A stretch of 6,933 nucleotides of DNA, from assembly GCA_003456095.1 (NCBI GenBank), contig DMPF01000229.1, forward strand, positions 1,955-8,887, in the 5' to 3' direction. The position numbers and the translations under genes are program-made. This document shows positions 1 to 6,203 of the stretch, one piece after another. The first letter of the stretch is position 1, and each line of letters opens with the position of its first letter. Origin of the DNA: Bacillota bacterium (GTDB taxonomy: Bacteria > Bacillota > Dethiobacteria > DTU022 > UBA8154). The notes beneath the pieces were generated by a model. The model was not told the origin of the DNA. It saw only the letters and a program-made list of their open reading frames with translations, and ran no database searches.

Positions 1-302
1 ATTTTTTGTGTCCATTGGTCAATTATTTCAACCGGGTTTAATGACCTTTCCGTAGTTTTACCGCTGGGATCCCCAATTAAACCTGTACCGCCTCCTACCA
101 GGGCAATGGGTTTATGCCCGGCCATTTGAAAGCGGCGTAATCCCAGGATTGGCAGCAGGCTCCCCACATGCAAACTGTCGGCGGTTGGATCAAAGCCGAT
201 ATAGAGGACAATGGGACCCTCATTGAGCCTTTTTGCCAGCTCAGCTTCTTCGGTTGTCTGATAAAGTAAACCGCGAAATTGTAAATCATCAAGAATATCC
301 AT
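1..302 (-). CDS. tyrS: Tyrosyl-tRNA synthetase, N-terminal 100 residues (partial)
   Basis: This enzyme activates tyrosine with ATP and charges tRNA-Tyr in the cytoplasm. The ATG is at 302-300 (minus), and the reading frame stays open through the left edge, so only the first 100 codons of a protein usually about 400-420 residues long are present. The Rossmann-fold active site is easy to recognise: [12 protein letters not shown] at residues 33-44, the class I signature as HVGS at 45-48, [16 protein letters not shown] at 56-71 and [10 protein letters not shown] at 73-82. Tyr34, Asp38, Thr40 and His45 fall at the same numbers as in the well-studied Geobacillus enzyme, which supports the start. 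The second His of the HIGH motif is Ser here. An SD AAGGAGTG lies 8 nt upstream of the ATG. The gene is divergent from the penicillin-binding protein gene and has its own promoter. No T-box leader is visible. The KMSKS loop and S4 domain lie outside the window. Confidence 0.96.
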   Translation of the reverse strand, partial: MDILDDLQFRGLLYQTTEEAELAKRLNEGPIVLYIGFDPTADSLHVGSLLPILGLRRFQMAGHKPIALVGGGTGLIGDPSGKTTERSLNPVEIIDQWTQK

Positions 303-310
303 ACTAGGAA

Positions 311-318
311 CACTCCTT
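311..318 (-). promoter_or_regulatory. tyrS ribosome binding site, possibly inside a small hairpin
   Basis: AAGGAGTG (318-311 on minus) is 8 nt from the ATG at 302 and decides the start. It sits in an imperfect inverted repeat at 304-320 (CTAAGGA / TTCCTAG on the minus strand). This can fold as a six-pair stem with one bulged A and a GTGT loop, and would partly hide the SD. The stem is short, so a regulatory role is speculative. Confidence 0.7.
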
Positions 319-364
319 AGCAAAAATATGCAGTTATTTGACTTATCGTAAGCTCAGCATGGAA

Positions 365-393
365 ATTATACATAATTTATGGCAGAGCAGCAA
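365..393 (-). promoter_or_regulatory. Predicted SigA-type promoter of tyrS
   Basis: Read on the minus strand, a perfect -10 TATAAT (370-365) lies 17 bp downstream of a partial -35 TTGCTG (393-388), which matches only the TTG half of TTGACA. Initiation would fall near 358, giving a 5' leader of about 55 nt before the tyrS ATG. That is too short to hold a T-box riboswitch. The assignment rests on consensus and spacing only. Confidence 0.6.
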
Positions 394-458
394 GGCATAG
401 GCTGATTTTTCGTACGATAAATTAACAGATGCAGTAGTTTTCTAACCGCTTGTAACTA

Positions 459-467
459 TGGTATAAT
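459..467 (+). promoter_or_regulatory. Extended -10 promoter of the penicillin-binding protein gene
   Basis: TGGTATAAT at 459-467 is a perfect extended -10 element (TGnTATAAT). No good -35 is present at 16-18 bp spacing; the 17-bp position reads TTTCTA, which is typical for promoters that rely on the TG extension. Transcription would start near 474, only about 4 nt before the SD at 478, giving a leader of about 19 nt. This position argues against the in-frame TTG at 472 being the start codon. Confidence 0.65.
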
Positions 468-477
468 ACTATTGATT

Positions 478-485
478 AAGGGGGT
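478..485 (+). promoter_or_regulatory. Ribosome binding site that fixes the start at ATG 493
   Basis: AAGGGGGT at 478-485 is followed by a 7-nt spacer (ACTTGAC) and ATG at 493. An upstream in-frame TTG at 472 would add seven residues. It lacks an SD and sits at or before the predicted transcription start, so the ATG is preferred. Confidence 0.8.
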
Positions 486-492
486 ACTTGAC

Positions 493-3198
493 ATGCCCGG
501 AAAAAAAAAGGACAGCAGCAATCAAGAGAATAGGGGAAAGGGAACCTATTCCGGCAATAACATCGCCAGAAACAGCGGCAAGGCATTCAAAAAAAAGGGT
601 AAAAACGGCTGGTTGCAAGGTCTAAAAATAATTGCCATTGCGCTTGCTGTCCTTTTAATCCTGATCGTTGCCGGCGGATTAACCATAGCATATTCCTACT
701 TGCAGGATACGCCGGAATTTAATCCCGACAGGCTCATGCCGGCAGTTACCTCTCATATTTTTGACCGGCATGGAAACGAAATTACTGCCCTTTTTTACGA
801 CCAAAACCGCATTAAAATTTCTCTGGATGAAATACCCCTGCATGTCCAAAATGCCTTTATTGCCATTGAAGATGCACGATTTTACGATCATATCGGAATT
901 GACCCTATCGGTTTCGCCCGTGCAGTTTTAATAAACTTACGACAGCTCAGCTTGACGGGACCAGGAGGCAGCACAATTACCCAGCAGTTAATCAAAAACG
1001 CCTTTCTCACGCCGGAAAAAACCCTTGAACGCAAGGTGCAGGAGGCCTACCTGGCCATAAAAATGGAGCGTCGTTATTCCAAAGCCGAGATCCTGGAATT
1101 TTATCTTAACCAGATTGCTTTCGGCCACGGCGCTCATGGCATCGAGGTAGCATCGAATATGTATTTCCAAAAGAATACAGGGGAGCTCACCATTGCGGAA
1201 GCTGCACTGCTGGCCGCAATACCGAGGGCTCCCAGCTTCTATTCACCGTTTATTAACAAAGAGGTCGCGCTGCATAGGCAGGGGTTGGTTCTGCAAAGGA
1301 TGTACGATCTGGGTTTTATTTCGCACCAGGAATGGCTCGAAGCAGCGGAACAGGAAATTGTGCTGGCGGAATCACCTTCCCGGGAGTATCCTTTCCCTTA
1401 CTTTATAGATTATGTGCTGCACCATGAATTAATGGAAATATTGTTGGAGCTGCCTATGTTCAATACACGGGAAGAAGCATACGAGGCCATCTATAACCAG
1501 GGACTGAGGATTTACACGACATTGGATCCGCGAATTCAGGAAATCACGCAATCAGCCATCAGCAACGAAAATCATTACCCGCAAAATTTTCGTGTTGATA
1601 TGCCTAAAATGAAAAAACTCCTCAGTGAAAAAAATTACAGCAGCTACCCCGAAGCAGTGCTGGCGGAGCATGGCATTATGCAGCCTCAGGGGGCCGCGGT
1701 AGTGGCTGACCCGGCGACGGGGGAAGTTTTAGCCCTAGTAGGAGGACGGGATTATGGTCCTGACAACAAATTACTGCGTTACTTGAGCCCAAGGCAACCC
1801 GGTTCAGCGATTAAGCCTCTTGTAGCGTATGCTCCTGCAATGGAGAAAAACCTGATTACACCGGGGTCAATCATCGACGACGCACCTTTTGTGCGAGGAG
1901 ATTGGACGCCGGAAAATTTTGACCGTGACTTTCGCGGACTGGTAACAGTAAGGGAATCGCTTGTACGATCGCTGAACATACCGGCGGTAAGGACTTTTGA
2001 ACTGCTCACTCCATCAGTCGGGATTGACTATGCCAGGAGAATGGGGTTAACCACCATTCACGACGATGATTATAACCTAGCCACGACGCTTGGAGGAATG
2101 ACACAAGGTGTCACCGCTTTTGATATGGCCCAGGCTTATGCGGTGCTGGCCAACCAGGGAATCAAGGTGGATCTGCATACAATAAAGCGCGTTGAAGACC
2201 GTAACGGACAGCTGCTTTTCGCGCAACGCAGCGATCCGCAAACTGTCATCTCCCCCCAGACCGCTTATCTGATTACCGATATTCTTAAAGACGCGGTGCA
2301 CCACGGTACCGCCTCCCGCCTGCGTATCGGACGTCCTGTCGCGGCAAAAACAGGCACCACCGATGACAACAGGGACGCTTACCTTGTTGCCTACACGCCG
2401 GATCTGGTTGTTTCCATATGGCTGGGGCATGATATTCCCGCCCTTGGGAGAATTCGCGGCGGCAGCCGCACTACAATACCGTTTATGAATGACATCATGT
2501 CGCAAGTGCTGAAAAACAGGGAACCTCTCGATTTTACCAGACCACCGGGAATCACCGGGCCAATCGCGATATGCCGAAAATCCGGTTTACGCCCGGGTGA
2601 TTATTGCCCGCCTGACAGCATTGTCAACGAAATTTTCCCCACAGCCATTGTTCCCCGGGAAACCTGTAACCTGCACGTGGAGATGAAAATCTGCCGCGCC
2701 AGCGGCCTGCTGGCCAGTGAGTACTGCCCTGCGCACGAGATTACAACAGGCACTTTTCTCTTAAGGCCGGAATTTATTATTACCGATAAACGCTGGAAGG
2801 GTAAAGATGCAATAGGCAGGGCACCTTTGGATGCGGCCCTTTCTCCTCCAACAGAACACTGCGACATGCATGTGAAGCCTGCCCCACCTCCAACGGAATT
2901 GAACCTCTTCCTGATGGATAATCCTCTCACGATCAACCTGTGGTGGGAATGGCAGGATAACGTACATGAATACCTTATTTACAGGCGCGTTGCCGGCAGT
3001 GACGAGCAGATATTCCTGCAAAGAATTCCCGGCAATACCAACCATTTTGCCGATCAAACCGTTGAATACGGGGTGACGTATATTTACCGGTTATTCTCTG
3101 TTAACACTGAAGGCGTCAGGTCTCTTCCGGCGGAACGTACCATTTCCACACATTCGGGAAGCGGTGTTTCCCATCCGCCCCTCACTTTACCAGAGTAA
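493..3198 (+). CDS. Class A penicillin-binding protein (PBP1A-type), bifunctional transglycosylase/transpeptidase, 901 aa
   Basis: This protein polymerises lipid II into glycan strands and cross-links the peptides on the outer face of the membrane. Residue numbers are from ATG 493. A Lys/Gly/Asn-rich cytoplasmic tail (1-43) is followed by one membrane anchor (about 44-70). The GT51 domain shows EDARFYDH (catalytic Glu126), GGSTITQQ (158-165), MERRYSKAEILEFYLN (191-206) and FGHGAHGI (210-217). The transpeptidase shows the SxxK motif in PGSAIKPL (Ser438 nucleophile, Lys441), SLN (493-495) and KTGT (619-622). All catalytic motifs are intact. After the catalytic core come two Cys modules (about 693-793) and an FN3-like domain (about 797-886) ending in a Ser/Pro-rich tail. 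It is longer than many Bacillus PBP1 proteins because of this C-terminal tail. The gene is divergent from tyrS and its last 17 bp overlap the 3' end of mutS2. It could be named ponA or pbpF-like, but the sequence does not decide which paralogue it is. Confidence 0.96.
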   Translation: MPGKKKDSSNQENRGKGTYSGNNIARNSGKAFKKKGKNGWLQGLKIIAIALAVLLILIVAGGLTIAYSYLQDTPEFNPDRLMPAVTSHIFDRHGNEITALFYDQNRIKISLDEIPLHVQNAFIAIEDARFYDHIGIDPIGFARAVLINLRQLSLTGPGGSTITQQLIKNAFLTPEKTLERKVQEAYLAIKMERRYSKAEILEFYLNQIAFGHGAHGIEVASNMYFQKNTGELTIAEAALLAAIPRAPSFYSPFINKEVALHRQGLVLQRMYDLGFISHQEWLEAAEQEIVLAESPSREYPFPYFIDYVLHHELMEILLELPMFNTREEAYEAIYNQGLRIYTTLDPRIQEITQSAISNENHYPQNFRVDMPKMKKLLSEKNYSSYPEAVLAEHGIMQPQGAAVVADPATGEVLALVGGRDYGPDNKLLRYLSPRQPGSAIKPLVAYAPAMEKNLITPGSIIDDAPFVRGDWTPENFDRDFRGLVTVRESLVRSLNIPAVRTFELLTPSVGIDYARRMGLTTIHDDDYNLATTLGGMTQGVTAFDMAQAYAVLANQGIKVDLHTIKRVEDRNGQLLFAQRSDPQTVISPQTAYLITDILKDAVHHGTASRLRIGRPVAAKTGTTDDNRDAYLVAYTPDLVVSIWLGHDIPALGRIRGGSRTTIPFMNDIMSQVLKNREPLDFTRPPGITGPIAICRKSGLRPGDYCPPDSIVNEIFPTAIVPRETCNLHVEMKICRASGLLASEYCPAHEITTGTFLLRPEFIITDKRWKGKDAIGRAPLDAALSPPTEHCDMHVKPAPPPTELNLFLMDNPLTINLWWEWQDNVHEYLIYRRVAGSDEQIFLQRIPGNTNHFADQTVEYGVTYIYRLFSVNTEGVRSLPAERTISTHSGSGVSHPPLTLPE
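2569..2871 (+). repeat. Tandem cysteine modules within the penicillin-binding protein
   Basis: Two degenerate copies of one pattern lie head to tail in the encoded protein. Copy 1 (2569-2676) is IC-x2-SGL-x4-YCP ... TCNLH. Copy 2 (2689-2871) is IC-x2-SGL-x4-YCP ... HCDMH. Cys-x10-Cys spacing and the closing Cys-x2-His are conserved in both. The middle is 19 residues in copy 1 and 44 in copy 2, which has an extra charged stretch. Similar single SG...C...C-x2-H tails are known in Firmicute PBP1A proteins; their function is not established. The residues are extracellular, so disulfide or metal binding are both possible. Confidence 0.8.
2881..3150 (+). other. Fibronectin type III-like domain at the C-terminus of the penicillin-binding protein
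   Basis: About 90 residues starting at APPPTELNL show FN3 hallmarks: a proline-rich entry, a strand with adjacent tryptophans (INLWWEWQD), an EYLIYRR strand, a FADQTVEYG turn and a TYIYRLFSVNTEG strand (the usual Y-x-V-x-A-x-N-x-x-G pattern), then a short Ser-rich tail. FN3 modules in secreted wall proteins usually serve as spacers or in binding of glycans or proteins. The role here is inferred. Confidence 0.7.
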
Positions 3199-5581
3199 CG
3201 ATGGTGACGCCGCTGCCCCCTTCCCCTTCCAGACCAGGACGGATGCTTTTAACCATGTATTTTCCTTGCAGGTAGGTTCGCAGGCCCTCGCGCAGACGTC
3301 CGCTGCCTTTGCCGTGTATAATGACCAGTTGTTCCAGTCCGGCCAAAATGGAGTCGTCGAGGTGCTTATCCACTTTAATAACCGCATCCTCAAGGGTCAG
3401 GCCACGCAAGTCGATATGGGGGCGTACTTCTGCGGTTTTATCCCACATGAGCACCTGTTCCGTCCTTTTTTCTTTCCTGCCGGAATTTTCTCTTACACTG
3501 CCGGGCCTCTGAGACTTACCCAGGTCTTTTATTCCCGTCCATACCTTTAGCGTTCCAATGCTGACCTGTATCTCCCCTGCAGATACAACCCGCTGAATCT
3601 CTCCCATGGTTCCCAGGCTACGCACATATACCGCTTCTCCCGCCCTGAGCTGCTCCAAACCGATCTCTGCTATGCCTTCATCTTCTCCCATTTTCCAGTA
3701 TGGCTCTGCCAACGTGCCGGTATCAATAATTTCCTTGACCTGCCGACGTGTTTCTTCCGCCATGCGTAATCCTTTGATTTTGTTTTCTTCCCTTGCGGCA
3801 GCATCCAGCTTTTTGATCATCTCATCTGTTTTATGCTTTGTGGAACGTAGCATCTCCCGCGCCTCTTCCCGCGCCCGCGCCAGTATTTCTTTTTTACGCC
3901 GTTCCAGGGCGGAGAGTTGGTCCGTTAATTCATCACGTGAGGATGCAAGTTCTTCTTTGATCTCTTCCACTTCCTCTGTTTCACGGGAAAGTTTCTGCTT
4001 CGCGATCAGCAGGTCTGAAACCGCCTCATCCAAATTCAGCAGCTCCCTGCGCATATAAGAACAGGCCTTTTCCAGCACAGCACCGGGCATACCAAGTCTG
4101 GCAGCCACGTTGATGGCGTTGCTCTGTCCCGGCACGCCAATCAGCAAGCGGAACGTGGGGCTTAATGTCTCTGTGTCAAATTCCATGGAGGCATTTTCCA
4201 TACCTGGATGAAGGTGAGCAAATATTTTTAAATCGTTTATATGTGTGGTAGCTACTGTCCGCACACCCTGCCGGTACAGTTCATCAAGTATGGCCATGGC
4301 CAGGGCTGAACCCTCGGAAGGGTCTGTTCCCGCACCCAGTTCATCAAGCAGGACAAGGGAACGGGATGAAGCATTAGTGATAATTTCAGTAATGTTGCGC
4401 ATATGACCGGAAAAAGTGCTGAGAGACTGAGTAACATCCTGCTCGTCCCCGATATCAGCCCAGATGCCGTCAAAAAGGGAAATCTCACTGCCAGGACGGG
4501 CCGGCAAATGAAGCCCACACTGAGCCATCAGCACGAAAAGCCCTGCCATCTTCAGAGTAACCGTCTTCCCACCGGTGTTTGGCCCGGTAATGATCAAAGA
4601 GCAAAAATCATCCCCCAGGTACAGGTCTACAGGAACTGCTGCTTCAGGCGGTAAATGGGGATGCCGTCCGCCCCTGATCGAGATAAACCCCCGCTCATTC
4701 AACTGCGGCTCGTTGCCTGCATACTGCAGGCTGAGCTTTCCCCGGGCCAGGATCAGATCAATCTCCCCGTAGTTCTGATAATTTAAAAAAATGCTCTCGC
4801 CGTTTACCTGGATTAAGGCGCTAAGCTCCCGCAGCAGCCTTTCCATTTCATATTCCATCTTCACCCTAATGCCCTGCAGGCGGTTATTCAGCTCCATTAC
4901 GGGAAGGGGTTCGACAAAAAGGGTCTGTCCGCTGGCAGAATGACCATGCACAACGCCGGGAATCTGCCGGCTGAATTGATGCTTGACCGGAAGAACATAG
5001 CGGTCCTGGCGCAGGGTAATGATGTTTTCCTGCAGGTATTTTTGATAGAGGGGACTGCGGATGTATGCCTCCAGGCTTTCCTTTATTTTTCCCTGAAGTT
5101 CATGCTCTTCCCGGCGTAATGATAAAAGGAGAGGAGAAGCATCATCCTTAAATTCACCGTGGTGATCCAAACAGCGTTTAATGGGCGAAACCACCAGGGG
5201 TAAAGGAATAATCCGCGCCACCAGGGTACAGAGGGACGGCGCATGCTCTCTGATACGGTCTTGTTTTAAAAAACCAATTTGAAGCAGTTCGGTATTTTTT
5301 AAGAAATCATGCAGTAAGATTAACTCTGTAGCGCTGAGGGTTCCCCCCTTCGCCGCACGCTGGAGGCAACCGGCCAAATCGGGGCAGGAAGCAAGGTTGA
5401 TCAAATCCCGCAGCGTTACCAGGACTGCCTCTGAAGTTTCCCTTTGCATGGTTTCCACTTTTTCCAGTTGAAAAGAGGGTGACAACGCAGCAGCTTTTTG
5501 CCTGCCGCAGGCAGTTATAGTAAAATCCTGGAGCCTGGCGATGATGCGGTCAAATTCGAGGATACGCAGCGTTTTTTCCAT
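3182..5581 (-). CDS. mutS2: Endonuclease MutS2 (MutS-family ATPase with C-terminal Smr domain), 799 aa
   Basis: MutS2 is a MutS paralogue that lacks the mismatch-reading N-terminal domain. In different bacteria it has been linked to control of homologous recombination and, in B. subtilis, to splitting of collided ribosomes. The start ATG at 5581 has SD AAGGTGG 4 nt upstream. Domains in order: core/lever helices (about 1-320), ATPase with Walker A GPNTGGKT (333-340), signature region SLSTFSGHM (386-394), Walker B LVLLDELGAGTDPSE (409-423) and switch ATTH (444-447), a Glu/Lys/Arg-rich coiled coil (about 515-625), a KOW-like small beta domain (about 635-690), a charged linker, and an Smr domain (about 722-799) with IDLRG (723-727) and HGKGSGRLREG (756-766). 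Length fits the family (B. subtilis 785 aa), and every key motif is intact. It is the last gene of the operon in this window, 9 bp after the glycosylase gene. Its 3' end overlaps the convergent penicillin-binding protein gene. Confidence 0.97.
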   Translation of the reverse strand: MEKTLRILEFDRIIARLQDFTITACGRQKAAALSPSFQLEKVETMQRETSEAVLVTLRDLINLASCPDLAGCLQRAAKGGTLSATELILLHDFLKNTELLQIGFLKQDRIREHAPSLCTLVARIIPLPLVVSPIKRCLDHHGEFKDDASPLLLSLRREEHELQGKIKESLEAYIRSPLYQKYLQENIITLRQDRYVLPVKHQFSRQIPGVVHGHSASGQTLFVEPLPVMELNNRLQGIRVKMEYEMERLLRELSALIQVNGESIFLNYQNYGEIDLILARGKLSLQYAGNEPQLNERGFISIRGGRHPHLPPEAAVPVDLYLGDDFCSLIITGPNTGGKTVTLKMAGLFVLMAQCGLHLPARPGSEISLFDGIWADIGDEQDVTQSLSTFSGHMRNITEIITNASSRSLVLLDELGAGTDPSEGSALAMAILDELYRQGVRTVATTHINDLKIFAHLHPGMENASMEFDTETLSPTFRLLIGVPGQSNAINVAARLGMPGAVLEKACSYMRRELLNLDEAVSDLLIAKQKLSRETEEVEEIKEELASSRDELTDQLSALERRKKEILARAREEAREMLRSTKHKTDEMIKKLDAAAREENKIKGLRMAEETRRQVKEIIDTGTLAEPYWKMGEDEGIAEIGLEQLRAGEAVYVRSLGTMGEIQRVVSAGEIQVSIGTLKVWTGIKDLGKSQRPGSVRENSGRKEKRTEQVLMWDKTAEVRPHIDLRGLTLEDAVIKVDKHLDDSILAGLEQLVIIHGKGSGRLREGLRTYLQGKYMVKSIRPGLEGEGGSGVTIVTLVK

Positions 5582-5585
5582 TATG

Positions 5586-5592
5586 CCACCTT
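5586..5592 (-). promoter_or_regulatory. mutS2 ribosome binding site overlapping the glycosylase stop codon
   Basis: AAGGTGG (5592-5586 on minus) lies 4 nt before the mutS2 ATG. Its AA is part of the TAA stop of the upstream glycosylase gene. This arrangement suggests translational coupling within one transcript. Confidence 0.75.
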
Positions 5593-6184
5593 AGCGTGAT
5601 GCAGTCTGTGAAACAAATGGATTCCCTTTGAGGTAATACCTCCACTCCTTATCCACAGCCCGCGTAATGCCAATACGGGTTGTCTCAGCAATCTCTGATG
5701 GATCCACGTCTTGTCCCCGGGCAAGGAATAGGGGCTTTTCTAACAATGAAAGTCCGTTGTGTCCCCTGCCGATCGCCATCGCCGCACACAATTTTCCCGG
5801 TCCATTGGTCAGATCGGTAATCTGCCGCGCCTTCCGGCGCCGGCTGCGCATCAACTCAAGCCCTGCCATGGGTGCAAGGGCACGCACGAGAACGGCCTCC
5901 CCCGTTCCTGCCGCGCCGCTCACAACATTAAAACAATAGTGATTACCATAAACAAAGTAGACATAAGCATATCCCGGCGCGCCAAACATCACGGCGTTGC
6001 GCCTGGTTATCCCCCGTGCGGCATGACAGGCTGGATCGTCACGCAAATATGCTTCCGTTTCCACAACCATACCCACTGTCAGCCCTTCCGGCGAAAAATG
6101 CACAAGGAAGGTCCCCAGTAAAAGGCGGGCCAACTTCAAGGTGTCTGTGAAATAAAATTCCCTGTTCAACGGCTGAAAATCCAT
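5591..6184 (-). CDS. 3-methyladenine DNA glycosylase, AAG/MPG family, 197 aa
   Basis: This enzyme removes alkylated or deaminated purines (3-methyladenine, hypoxanthine and related bases) by cutting the N-glycosidic bond, the first step of base excision repair. Numbered from ATG 6184, the family motifs are DTLKLARLLLG (14-24), VVETEAY (40-46) with Glu44 matching the catalytic Glu125 of human AAG, HAARGITRRNAVMFG (54-68), YVYFVYGNHYCFNV (74-87) with Tyr79 and Asn86 matching the intercalating Tyr162 and Asn169, TNGPGKL (126-132) and the C-terminal RIGI...WRYYLKGNPFVS block (170-192). Length is normal for bacterial members. The start is not certain. The frame is also open to a TTG at 6211, which would overlap cvpA by 8 bp and add nine residues. 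The ATG matches the usual N-terminus, although AAGGA at 6205-6201 is a rather distant 16 nt away. The gene sits between cvpA and mutS2 in the same operon. Confidence 0.93.
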   Translation of the reverse strand: MDFQPLNREFYFTDTLKLARLLLGTFLVHFSPEGLTVGMVVETEAYLRDDPACHAARGITRRNAVMFGAPGYAYVYFVYGNHYCFNVVSGAAGTGEAVLVRALAPMAGLELMRSRRRKARQITDLTNGPGKLCAAMAIGRGHNGLSLLEKPLFLARGQDVDPSEIAETTRIGITRAVDKEWRYYLKGNPFVSQTASR

Positions 6185-6203
6185 AGAATGAGCGCAGATT
6201 TCC

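Noticed and set aside
338..343. TTGACT on the plus strand as a -35 for the PBP gene
   Set aside because: No acceptable -10 lies 16-18 bp downstream; the nearest TATA-like hexamer (367-372) is 23 bp away and overlaps the opposite-strand -10.
472..492. TTG at 472 as the start codon of the penicillin-binding protein (seven extra residues)
   Set aside because: It has no SD in front, lies at or before the transcription start predicted from the extended -10 at 459-467, and ATG 493 has a well-placed AAGGGGGT.
2077..2505. 142-codon minus-strand open frame inside the PBP gene
   Set aside because: It lies wholly antisense to the transpeptidase domain, has no family-like motif, and is a typical shadow of a well-conserved gene.
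3155..3178. GGGAA/TTCCC stem near the convergent gene ends as a terminator
   Set aside because: The stem is only 5 bp with a 7-nt loop and is not followed by a T-tract on either strand; it lies inside the PBP coding sequence.
3164..3550. 128-codon plus-strand open frame across the PBP/mutS2 junction
   Set aside because: It overlaps the end of the PBP gene and is antisense to the Smr domain of MutS2; no SD and no recognisable motif.
3606..4058. 150-codon Ser-rich plus-strand open frame inside mutS2
   Set aside because: It is antisense to the Glu/Lys/Arg-rich coiled coil of MutS2, whose codons read as Ser-rich on the other strand; no recognisable domain.
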